The notes beneath the pieces are model-generated. The model ran no database searches and was not told the origin of the DNA. It saw only the letters and a list, made by a program, of their open reading frames with translations. Of a DNA stretch of 7,451 nucleotides, positions 1-7,400 are shown piece by piece. The position numbers and the translations under genes were made by a program. The stretch is from Planctomycetaceae bacterium (GTDB taxonomy: Bacteria > Planctomycetota > Planctomycetia > Pirellulales > JAEUIK01): positions 1-7,451 of the forward strand of contig JAEUIK010000407.1 of the NCBI GenBank assembly GCA_016793185.1, in the 5' to 3' direction. The stretch's first letter is position 1; every line of letters begins with the position of its first letter.

Positions 1-1628
1 TGCGCGAGTTCGAGGCGGCCGCTTCCCTGCTGGTAGGGCTGCCGGTCGGGGCCCGCCAGAATCGCCAAGTACTGCCTCGGCACCTCGGGACCAGGGCGCC
101 CCGCGTTGCCCCGCAGCAAAATGTGCGGCTGATGCGGCGTCGGCGCTTCTGAGAGCGCCATCGCGCGAGGGGGCTCGGGCGGGGCCTGCGACTTGATCCC
201 CTCGACAACCTGCCGCAGCGATTTCAGTTCCTCCACCGCCGACGCCTCGAGCTGCTTTTCTGCATCGGCCGGTTTCACGTCCGGACCGATTTTCTCGGCG
301 GCCGCCTTGAGGAAGTCGTCGACGCTGCGCTGGGCCGCGTTCAGCCGCTCGAGGTAGGCGCTGTACGCTGCATTCTGCTCGGGCGTGCCCGCCAGGGGCG
401 GTTCCGGCGGTTCCGGACTGCTGGCAAAGACGCCGTACAGCGAGTAGTAATCGGCCGTCGGAATCGGATCGAACTTGTGGTCGTGACAGCGGGCGCAGGT
501 CACCGTCAGCCCCAGAACGCCGCGCGTGACGACGTCGATGCGGTCGTCGAGAATATCGTGCGTGTTGTTCATGAACCGCATGCCCAGCGTCAAGAAGCCC
601 ATCGCCGTCCAGGTGCGAGGGTCGTTCGACGTGGGAAGCAGATCCGCGGCGATCTGCTGTTGGATGAACTGGTCGAAGGGCAAGTCGTCGTTCAGCGAAC
701 GGACCACGTAGTCGCGATAGCCGTAGGCGTGGTAGTAACGCGGGTCGGCCGTGAAGACGTAGCCCTTGGTGTCCGCAAAGCGGGCGACATCGAGCCAGTG
801 CCGCGCCCAGCGCTGCCCGTACGCCGGCGACGCGAGCAAACGATCGATCACCTTGGACCAGGCATCGGACGCCGGATCGTTGACGAACTGGTCGATTTCC
901 TCGGGGGTCGGCGGCAGGCCAACGAGGTCAAACGTCACGCGCCGAATCAGCGTGCGGCGATCGGCAGCCGGCGAAGGGGTCAGCCCCTGAGCGGCAAGTC
1001 GGGCCAGGACGAATCGATCGACATCGTTCGCGACCCCCTCACCGTCAGCCACCTGCGGAGCGGCCGGCTGCTCAATGGGACGAAATGCCCAATGGCTGGC
1101 GCGGATTGCAGCAAAGGGATCCGCTGGGGCCTCGTTCGTCGGCGCATCGCCGCTGCTGTGTGGCGGAACTGTCGGATCGAGGGTCGGCTGATCCGGCTGA
1201 GGCGCCGCAGCCGGCCAGGGGAGGCCTTGCTTGACCCATTCGACGAGCGCGGCGATCTCTTCGTCGGCTAGTTTCTTTTCGGGGGGCATCTGAATATCCC
1301 CCTGGTAGCGGATGACCTCGATCAAGCGGCTCTTGTCGGGTTCGCCCACTGCCACGATCGCGCCCGCCGCCGAGCCCGCCATCAAGGTGTCGCGGCTGGA
1401 AAGATTCAGCCCCGCTTCGGGCTCCTTGGTGCCATGGCACTCCTGGCAATGTTGCACCAAGAGGGGGCGGACCTTCGACTCGAAGAATTGCACCTGTTCA
1501 GGGCTGGGCGCCGTCGGGACGGTATCTTCCGCATTGGCACACGGCGCTGCCGGACGGCACGGTGCGATCAGAGCGCAGGCGGTCCCCAGCCACAATCCGA
1601 GCGTTGCTGTCTTCGAGGCGCTTCGCAT
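1..1628 (-). CDS. Secreted PSCyt1 / DUF1549 domain protein (3' end outside window)
   Basis: This is the N-terminal 542 codons of a planctomycete-type cytochrome c/DUF1549 protein, open to the left edge without a stop. Residues 1-33 look like a signal peptide: basic start, hydrophobic stretch around 8-22, and a possible cleavage after Ala-Asn-Ala at 31-33. A PSCyt1 domain follows (about 45-135), with haem motif CQECH at 61-65 and a likely axial Met in IQMPP (Met114). After a Pro-rich linker, DUF1549 spans about 180-390, including GQRWARHWLDVARFADT (271-287) and a second CxxCH motif, CARCH, at 378-382 followed by DHKFDPIPTADYYSLYGVF. Residues about 407-475 look helical and charged, perhaps a coiled coil. 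The segment LLRGNAGRPGPEVPRQYL normally precedes DUF1553, so the missing part is probably DUF1553 and the full protein perhaps 850-1,000 aa. The ATG at 1628 is chosen because it directly precedes the signal peptide; no strong Shine-Dalgarno is seen. The family is thought to be periplasmic and haem-binding, but its biochemical role is not established. In planctomycetes a DUF1501 gene often lies downstream, which here would be outside the window. Confidence 0.95.
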   Translation of the reverse strand, partial: MRSASKTATLGLWLGTACALIAPCRPAAPCANAEDTVPTAPSPEQVQFFESKVRPLLVQHCQECHGTKEPEAGLNLSSRDTLMAGSAAGAIVAVGEPDKSRLIEVIRYQGDIQMPPEKKLADEEIAALVEWVKQGLPWPAAAPQPDQPTLDPTVPPHSSGDAPTNEAPADPFAAIRASHWAFRPIEQPAAPQVADGEGVANDVDRFVLARLAAQGLTPSPAADRRTLIRRVTFDLVGLPPTPEEIDQFVNDPASDAWSKVIDRLLASPAYGQRWARHWLDVARFADTKGYVFTADPRYYHAYGYRDYVVRSLNDDLPFDQFIQQQIAADLLPTSNDPRTWTAMGFLTLGMRFMNNTHDILDDRIDVVTRGVLGLTVTCARCHDHKFDPIPTADYYSLYGVFASSPEPPEPPLAGTPEQNAAYSAYLERLNAAQRSVDDFLKAAAEKIGPDVKPADAEKQLEASAVEELKSLRQVVEGIKSQAPPEPPRAMALSEAPTPHQPHILLRGNAGRPGPEVPRQYLAILAGPDRQPYQQGSGRLELA

Positions 1629-1783
1629 CGCGAGTCGGCTCTCTCGGGGCGGAATCTGGAGGCAGGCTCAGGGCAATCGGACCGGCGGGGCAGGGCACCC
1701 CACGAGGGTGATGCCGGCTCGATTAAGGGTGGGAATGCGGGCGGATGAACCAAGCAGCCGGTCGCTGAACCGCGCGACCGGTA

Positions 1784-1799
1784 TTTGTTCAGCCTAACA
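1784..1799. repeat. AT-rich inverted repeat (TTGTT-N6-AACAA)
   Basis: A 5-bp perfect dyad with a 6-nt spacer stands out as AT-rich inside otherwise GC-rich non-coding DNA. It lies about 155 bp upstream of the PSCyt1/DUF1549 start and about 95 bp past the stop of the small minus-strand gene. It could be an operator or promoter-proximal element for the PSCyt1 gene, but no convincing -35/-10 pair was found around it. A dyad this short can occur by chance. Confidence 0.25.
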
Positions 1800-1878
1800 A
1801 GCGAGCCCGCTGGCCGTCAAATTCGCCGGTGGATCGCGTTCGACCGTCAAGGTCGCCTGCCGGGTGCTCCCCGGCCAT

Positions 1879-1893
1879 GGTGCCTCGGGCACC
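1879..1893 (-). terminator. Small hairpin after the hypothetical gene, possible weak terminator
   Basis: On the minus strand the sequence GGTGCC-CGA-GGCACC forms a perfect 6-bp stem with a 3-nt loop, starting one base after the TGA stop (1895-1897) of the small hypothetical gene. No U-run follows, so it is not a canonical rho-independent terminator. It could act as a weak terminator or an mRNA 3'-end stabiliser. Its position immediately after the stop is the main support. Confidence 0.3.
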
Positions 1894-1894
1894 G

Positions 1895-2203
1895 TCAGTG
1901 GCGCTTCGAGAGTTTCGGGAACGACGCATCCTCGGAAAAGAGCGACTCGCGCAGCGGCCGATCCATCACGATTCGGGTCGCCAGCTTTCCCACATGGACG
2001 TGGGGCAGGTCGGGACCCAACCACGCTTGAAATCCAAATTGGGTTCGAGCTTCGTTGCGAAAATGCAGGGCCCGGTACCAGAGACCATCGCGGCGCTGGC
2101 TGGGGAACTCGGTGTACACGCCAAAAACCCAGCCATGTCCGGCATACTTCCTGGGGAGGTCCTTGGGGGTGACCGGCGTCCAGATTCCGTCGGCGGGTGG
2201 CAT
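1895..2203 (-). CDS. Small hypothetical protein, 102 aa
   Basis: I do not recognise the family. The reading frame gives a protein-like sequence with balanced composition and many aromatics (four Trp, two Tyr, nine Phe), for example YAGHGWVFGVYTEF and GFQAWLGPDLPHVHVG. Competing frames over the same DNA give Arg/Pro/Ser-rich translations typical of shadows. About three quarters of its third codon positions are G or C while second positions are near half, as expected for a real gene in this genome. The ATG at 2203 is the only common start after an in-frame TAG 15 codons upstream. No clear Shine-Dalgarno precedes it. There is no signal peptide or membrane segment, so it is probably cytoplasmic. 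It is transcribed divergently from the MarR/efflux operon, and its start lies about 150 bp from the palindromic operator, so co-regulation is possible but unproven. A small hairpin follows the stop. Confidence 0.62.
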   Translation of the reverse strand: MPPADGIWTPVTPKDLPRKYAGHGWVFGVYTEFPSQRRDGLWYRALHFRNEARTQFGFQAWLGPDLPHVHVGKLATRIVMDRPLRESLFSEDASFPKLSKRH

Positions 2204-2308
2204 GCCGGAGTCTACTCTCGAGCCCTGACTGGTCGGCTGGAATCGCTAACTTTCCACCTAGGGGAGGCAGCGCAGCCCTCGCCAGTTCGCTGCCGGCAGG
2301 CAAACGCC

Positions 2309-2337
2309 TTGCTGGCAAAAACGAGTCCGCCTAAACT
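2309..2337 (+). promoter_or_regulatory. Possible sigma-70-like promoter of the efflux operon
   Basis: TTGCTG (2309-2314) and TAAACT (2332-2337) are separated by 17 nt and partly match the -35 and -10 consensus (3/6 and 4/6). Transcription would start near 2344, which puts the palindrome at 2352-2365 immediately downstream of the start, a position where a bound repressor would block transcription. The match is weak, and planctomycete promoters are poorly characterised, so this is a tentative call supported mainly by its position. Confidence 0.28.
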
Positions 2338-2351
2338 ACCAAAAGAGGTTC

Positions 2352-2365
2352 GTTAGATGTCTAAC
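2352..2365. promoter_or_regulatory. Putative MarR operator (14-bp palindrome)
   Basis: GTTAGATGTCTAAC consists of perfect 6-bp arms (GTTAGA/TCTAAC) around a central TG. Its core TTAG-N4-CTAA has the same form as the known SlyA recognition sequence TTAGCAAGCTAA, and MarR-family dimers typically bind such short palindromes. It sits 70 bp upstream of the marR-family ATG at 2436, at the head of the efflux operon, so the simplest reading is autoregulation plus repression of the pump. Binding by this particular protein is inferred. Confidence 0.6.
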
Positions 2366-2366
2366 T

Positions 2367-2384
2367 AATCGGACAACCCCGATT
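2367..2384. repeat. Second dyad in the marR leader (AATCGG-N6-CCGATT)
   Basis: Perfect 6-bp arms flank the loop ACAACC, one base downstream of the putative MarR operator. It could form a small hairpin in the 5' leader of the operon mRNA or be a second, spaced protein-binding site. No U-run follows, so it is not a terminator. No function is assigned. Confidence 0.35.
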
Positions 2385-2435
2385 CGTTGGCCTCCCTCGT
2401 TGCGGGTTTCCACATTCGAACCGGGTAACTGGCCC

Positions 2436-2918
2436 ATGTTGCAGTACGACTTCGAGGAGAGCGTCGGCTACTGGACCGTCATGGCCGCCCACGCCCTGCA
2501 TCGGGCGCTGAGCGACGAGCTCGCGCCCGAGGGCATCACTCACCGCCAATGGCAAGTGCTAGCCTGGCTGGCCATTGACGGCACTCTGTCGCAGGCCGAG
2601 TTGGCCGAGCGGATGGAGATCGAACCGGCGACGCTGGTGAGTGTCCTGGGACGCATGGAGCGTAACGGCTGGATCGTGCGTCGCGAATGTGCCGACGACC
2701 GCCGCAAGCGGCTGGTCGAGGCCACACCCGCCGCCGAACCAGTCTGGGAACGAGGCGTCGAATGCGCCCACCGGGTCCGCGAGCGCGCCACGCGCGGCTT
2801 CAGCGACCACGACCGCCGCGAGCTGCAACGACTGCTCGAGGCGCTCCGTAATAACCTGCAGGGGGAAGACCTCCCAGCGGGCGAGCCCTGTCCTTCCGCA
2901 CTGAGCGACGCCCGTTAA
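2436..2918 (+). CDS. MarR-family transcriptional regulator
   Basis: This 160-aa protein has the usual size and layout of a MarR winged-helix repressor, which works as a cytoplasmic dimer and usually releases DNA on binding a small molecule. An N-terminal dimerisation helix (about 4-30) is followed by HRQWQVLAWLA (36-46), the helix-turn-helix LSQAELAERM...ATLVSVLGRMERNGWI (51-80), and a wing holding the family-typical Asp-Arg pair in ADDRRKRL (86-93). The C-terminal helices about 101-142 complete the dimer interface. I chose the ATG at 2436 because YDFEESVGYW is where related proteins begin as I recall them; an in-frame TTG at 2400 would add 12 residues (172 aa). Neither start has a clear Shine-Dalgarno. 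The gene is the first of the efflux operon, 27 nt before the adaptor gene, and a MarR-type palindrome lies just upstream, so local repression of the pump is likely. The inducing ligand cannot be inferred. Confidence 0.93.
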   Translation: MLQYDFEESVGYWTVMAAHALHRALSDELAPEGITHRQWQVLAWLAIDGTLSQAELAERMEIEPATLVSVLGRMERNGWIVRRECADDRRKRLVEATPAAEPVWERGVECAHRVRERATRGFSDHDRRELQRLLEALRNNLQGEDLPAGEPCPSALSDAR

Positions 2919-2945
2919 CACGGCGCGTCAGGGAACGGGAACACT

Positions 2946-4313
2946 ATGTTCGAGAGAGAACTTGCCAGCTCGCACTGCCGACGCGTGTGGCGCGCCGCGT
3001 GGAGCGTTGTGGTGGCCAGCAGCCTGACCGCGTCCGCCTGGGGGCAAGCTCCCGGGCCGAGCACCGTCGCGATCGCCCCGGTCACGCAGCAGGACGTGGC
3101 GGCCGGTCGGACCTTTGTCGGCACCGTCATGCCGGTCCGCAGCGCGACGGTCGGGAGCGCGGTGGACGGACGCGTCATGGAATTTCTGATCAACGAGGGG
3201 GATCGGGTCGCAAAGGGGCAGAAGCTCTGTCAGATTCGCACCCGGACCTTGGAACTGCAGCTCGCGGCCGCGAAGGCCGAGTTGGCCAGCCGTGAGCAGA
3301 AGCTGGCTGAACTCAAGAACGGCTCGCGTCCCGAGGAGATCGAGCAGGCCCGGGCGCGAATGGTGGCGGCCCAGGCCGAAAGCACGTATGCCAAGGCGCG
3401 CTTCGAGCGCAAGCAGACGGTCTTCAACCGCCAGGCTGGAAGCCAGGAGGACCTCGACGAGGCGGCCAAAATGGCCGCCAAGGCGGCCGAGGCCGAAAAA
3501 GAGACCAAGGCCGCCTACGATCTCGTGATCAACGGCGCCCGGGCTGAGCAGATCGCCCAGGCCGAGGCGGAGGTCGCCTACCAAACCGAAGAGATTGCCC
3601 GGCAGCAGGACATCATTGATCGCCACACGATCGTGGCTCCTTTCGACGGGTTCATCACCAAGGAACACACCGAAGAAGGGGAATGGCTCGTCCAAGGGGG
3701 CCCGGTCGTCGAAATCGTTGAGCTCGATGAGGTCGATATCGAAGCGCTGGTGCTCGAGGACTACATCGGTTACCTCGACACGCAAACGCCCGCTCGGGTC
3801 GAGGTCGGCGCTTTGCCGAACGAGGCGTTCACGGGTCAGGTGGCCGCGATCCTGCCGCAAGCCGATCTCAAATCGCGATCATTCCCGGTCAAGGTCCGTG
3901 TGCAGAATCGACCGATCGGGCAGGGAATGTTGCTCAAGGCGGGCATGTTCGCCCGCGTGACACTGCCGGTCGGCGTGACCGAGGCGGCCGTCCTGGTGCC
4001 GAAGGACGCGCTGGTCTTGGGGGGCGACAAGCCGCAGGTCTTTCGCTTCACGCCGGGGGCGTCCAAGGAAAACGGCCAGGTCTCCGTCGTGCCCGTCACT
4101 CTAGGAGTGGCGATGGGAACTCGGATCCAAGTCCAGGGCGACCTCAAACCGGGAGAGTTTGTCGTCGTCGAAGGGAACGAGCGGCTCCGGCCCGGCGAGA
4201 CCGTGCAGGCCAAGGTGCGCCCCGAAACGCCAATCGCCACCAAGAACCCGCCAGGCGCAGCGCGGCCGGCGGCGGTCGAAGCCAAGGCCGCGGTTGGCAA
4301 GCCGTCGGGCTGA
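2946..4313 (+). CDS. RND efflux periplasmic adaptor subunit (membrane fusion protein, HlyD family)
   Basis: This 455-aa protein is the adaptor that bridges an RND permease to an outer-membrane channel across the periplasm. Residues 1-35 form a signal peptide with an Arg-containing start, a hydrophobic stretch and a likely cleavage near Trp-Gly-Gln-Ala (32-35). There is no lipobox Cys, so it is not a typical lipoprotein such as AcrA. The first half of the lipoyl domain is around 64-98 (GRVMEFLINEGDRVAKGQKL) and the second around 226-260 (IVAPFDGFITKEHTEEGEWL). Between them, about 101-225, is a long Ala/Glu/Lys/Gln-rich coiled-coil hairpin. Each arm carries a similar motif: NGSRPEEIEQA (125-135) and NGARAEQIAQA (196-206). 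Beta-barrel and membrane-proximal domains follow (about 262-425), including VLVPKDALVLGG. The C-terminus is a low-complexity Ala/Lys/Pro tail (about 426-455). GGGA-like purine sequence (AGGGAACGGGA) precedes the ATG. The gene follows marR by 27 nt and precedes the permease by 95 nt, consistent with one operon. Confidence 0.96.
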   Translation: MFERELASSHCRRVWRAAWSVVVASSLTASAWGQAPGPSTVAIAPVTQQDVAAGRTFVGTVMPVRSATVGSAVDGRVMEFLINEGDRVAKGQKLCQIRTRTLELQLAAAKAELASREQKLAELKNGSRPEEIEQARARMVAAQAESTYAKARFERKQTVFNRQAGSQEDLDEAAKMAAKAAEAEKETKAAYDLVINGARAEQIAQAEAEVAYQTEEIARQQDIIDRHTIVAPFDGFITKEHTEEGEWLVQGGPVVEIVELDEVDIEALVLEDYIGYLDTQTPARVEVGALPNEAFTGQVAAILPQADLKSRSFPVKVRVQNRPIGQGMLLKAGMFARVTLPVGVTEAAVLVPKDALVLGGDKPQVFRFTPGASKENGQVSVVPVTLGVAMGTRIQVQGDLKPGEFVVVEGNERLRPGETVQAKVRPETPIATKNPPGAARPAAVEAKAAVGKPSG

Positions 4314-4357
4314 AACGAGCCCCGGAGGTCCCCGAACTCCGATTTCCATCCCGTGAC

Positions 4358-4379
4358 GCCCCGCCTCCCGCGCGGGGGC
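4358..4379 (+). other. GC-rich imperfect hairpin between adaptor and permease genes
   Basis: Within the 95-nt gap between the adaptor stop and the permease start, GCCCC (4358-4362) can pair with GGGGC (4375-4379). The inner CCCGCGCGGG (4367-4376) is an alternative self-complementary decamer. No T-run follows, so a terminator is unlikely. It could tune the adaptor-to-permease ratio through mRNA stability or partial attenuation, but GC-rich DNA forms such structures easily by chance. Confidence 0.22.
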
Positions 4380-4408
4380 ATTCCCACGACTAAATCCGAG
4401 CTCTCCTC

Positions 4409-7400
4409 GTGCAACTGATCGAATCGTTTGTCCGCAATCCGGTGAAAGTCGCCGTCGGGGTGATCCTGGTCTCCCTGTTCGGCGTGATTGCGCTCACACG
4501 GATGCCGATGCAGCTCACGCCGGAAGTGCAGATCCCAACGATCACGATCGAAACCGCCTGGCCGGGGGCCAGCCCGCAAGAGATTGAACGCGAGATCGTG
4601 CAAGAGCAGGAGGAGCAGCTCCAAAGCGTCGAGGGGGTCACCAAGATGACCTCCGAGAGCATGGATTCGTTTGGGATGATCACGCTCGAGTTCGCCATCG
4701 GCACCGACATGAGCGAAGCGCTGCTGATGGTCAACACCCGGCTCGGCCAGGTGCGTGAGTACCCCGAGAACGCCGACGAGCCGGTGATCTCGACCTCGAA
4801 TTCCTCGGACCGGCCGATTGCCTGGTTCGTGTTGAGCGAGCGTCCGCCGACCGACGCGCAGCTCGACGAATTCGCGGCCCAGCATCCCGAGTTCCGCGAA
4901 CAGCTCGCGCGGGTCCGCGCAGCGCTCAACCCGGGCCTGCGACTGTTCCGCATCCGGGAGCTGGTCGCGCAGCATCCGGAAGTGCAGCCGCTGTTGCCGC
5001 AGCCGATCGATATTCCCACCCAGCGCCGCTTTGCCCAGGACTTTATCGAATCGCGCTTCGAGCGCGTGCCGGGCGTCTCGAACTCGACCGTCCTGGGAGG
5101 GCGCGAGGAGGAACTGCAGGTGGTGGTCGATCCCGAGCGGCTCGCCGCCCGGCAGTTGACGATTGCCGACGTCCGGAACGCGCTCCGCGGCCAGAATAAA
5201 GACACTTCGGGGGGGGACTTCTGGGAAGGCAAACGGCGCTACGTGGTTCGCACGCTGGGGCAGTTTCGCTCGACCGAGCAGGTCGAGAATGTGATCATCG
5301 CCCGCCGCGATAATGCGCCGGTCTATCTGCGCGAGGTGGCGCACGTACGACTCGGCTACAAGAAGCCGGACGGCCTGGTGCGGCGCTTTGGCGAGTCGGT
5401 GATCAACCTCAACGCCCAGCGCGCCACGGGCGCGAACGTACTCGACGTGATGGCGGGTTTGCGCCAGGCGACCGATGAACTCAACGCCGGCATCCTCAAG
5501 CAGCGCGGGATGGAGCTCAAGCAAGTCTACGACGAGACGGAGTACATCTACTCGTCGGTCGGACTCGTGAACGAAAACATCGTCGAAGGGGGAGCTTTCA
5601 CCCTCATTGCGCTGCTGCTGTTCCTCCGCAGTTTTCGCTCGACGCTGGTCGTCTTCCTGTCGATCGCGGTGAGCATCGTCGGCATGTTCCTCGTGCTGAG
5701 CCTGATGGGGCGTTCGCTCAATGTTTTGAGCCTGGCGGGCATCGCCTTTGCGGTCGGGATGCTCGTTGACAACTTCATCGTCGTGCTCGAGAACGTCTAC
5801 CGGCACTACCAGGCGGGCGAAACAGCCGTCGCGGCCACGGTCCGCGGGACGCAAGAGGTGTGGGGCGCCGTGCTCGCGTCAACGTTGGCCAACCTCGCCG
5901 TCTTCGTGCCGATCTTGTTCGTCCGCGACGAGGCCGGGCAGCTTTTTCGTGACATCGCCTTCGCCACCAGCGCCGCGCTCGCCTGCTCGCTGCTGGCGGC
6001 CCTGGTCCTGGTGCCCACCGCCGCCGGGCTGATTCTGAACCGCACGCACGACGAACAGCACGAAGGGGCCGTGGCCGCCGCCGAGCATCGCCGTCGACAA
6101 TGGTTTGGAAAGTGGCAGCAGGCGGCCAGCAGCTGGATCAACTGGTTCTTGCGCCCGGTCGACGCGTTTGGCCGCGGCTTCGTCGAACTCGTCGTCGGGA
6201 TCAATGCCTGGCTGCAGCGGAGCCTGCTGCGGGAGTTTGCCGTGGTCGTCGGCCTCGTGGTGGCTTCCGTCTCGATCAGTTGGATGCTCCTGCCGAAGGT
6301 CGAGTATCTGCCGCAGGGGAACCGCAATCTCGTGATCGGCATCATGCTGCCCCCGCCCGGCTACAACCTCGATCAGTTGGCCGCCATGGGAGAGCAGATC
6401 GAGAATGCGCTGCGCCCCTATTGGGATGTCGATCCCGAGAGCCCCGAGGCCGCCAGGCTCGATTTCCCGCCGATCGCCGATTTCTTCTACATCGCCCGAG
6501 GGCGGCAGCTATTCATGGGCGTGCGCTCGCACGATCCGCTCCGGTCCGGCGAGATGGTGCCGCTGCTGCGCCGCGTGGGAGCCGGCATCCCGGGCACGTT
6601 CATGGTGGCCAAGCAGTCGAGCCTCTTCGAGCAGGGCTTGTCTTCTGGACGCACGGTCGACGTCGAAGTTTCAGGGCCCGATATCGAGAAATTGGTGGGG
6701 CTCGGCGGGCGGATCTTCGGCGAGGTGCGGCGCATCATGCCCGACGCACAAGTCCTGCCCCGTCCGAGCCTCGACCTGGCGAACCCCGAGATTCACGTAG
6801 TTCCCAAGTGGCAGCAAGCGGCCGACATGGGCGTTACCGCCGCCGACTTGGGTTACACGGTCGACGCGCTCGTCGACGGCGCCTACGCCACCGACTATTA
6901 CGTCGGCGGCGACAAGATCGATCTTTCGATTGTCGGGAGCGAAAAGTTCATCAAGGGGACGCACGATGTCCGCGATCTCTCGATCGCGTCGACCTATGGC
7001 GAGCTGGTCTCCTTGGCGGCGGTGGCTGACATTCGGCTCTCCAGCGGTCCCGAACAGGTCAATCGCCGCGAACGCCAGCGGGCCGTGACGATTCAGGTGA
7101 CGCCGCCGCCCGAGTTCCCCCTCGAAGCGGCCATGGACCAGATTCGCGAACAGATCGTTCTGCCGCTCGAGGCGGCCGGCGAGCTGGGAGGCGAGTACCA
7201 GATCCGCTTCTCGGGCACGGCCGACAAGCTCCGCAGCACGTGGACGGCGCTCCGCTGGAATCTGCTCCTGGCATTCGTGATCACTTACTTGCTCATGGCC
7301 GCGCTGTTCGAGTCGTGGCTTTACCCCTTCATCATCATCCTGAGCGTCCCGCTGGGAGCGGTCGGCGGATTCGCCGGCCTCTGGCTCTTGAATCAGTTCG

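Noticed and set aside
477..1271. 264-codon open frame on the plus strand opposite the PSCyt1/DUF1549 gene
   Set aside because: The product is Arg/Gly/Val-rich with no domain, while the opposite strand encodes clear DUF1549 motifs throughout.
2290..2299. Palindrome CTGCCGGCAG upstream of the efflux operon
   Set aside because: It is a short GC-only palindrome with no loop or U-run, of a kind expected by chance in GC-rich DNA, and it is not well placed as an operator.
1794..2318. 174-codon minus-strand frame overlapping the small hypothetical gene
   Set aside because: Its translation is Pro/Arg/Ala-rich and looks like an out-of-frame shadow; the 102-aa frame at 1895-2203 has much better composition and codon use.
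1829..2356. 175-codon plus-strand frame in the region between the divergent genes
   Set aside because: The composition is shadow-like, it has no motif, and it lies opposite the more credible minus-strand gene and runs through the putative operator.
2357..2368. Tiny ORF ATG-TCT-AAC-TAA preceded by GAGG, possible leader peptide
   Set aside because: It is only three codons and is a by-product of the palindrome; the sequence is better explained as an operator.
2400..2435. TTG start that would extend the MarR protein by 12 residues
   Set aside because: The extra residues are not typical of the family, and an ATG at 2436 gives the expected N-terminus; the TTG remains possible.
3836..5854. 672-codon open frame on the minus strand opposite the adaptor and permease genes
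   Set aside because: Its translation is rich in Arg, Asp, His and Leu without recognisable domains, and it is fully antisense to two strongly recognised genes. High GC and strong codon bias keep such antisense frames open.
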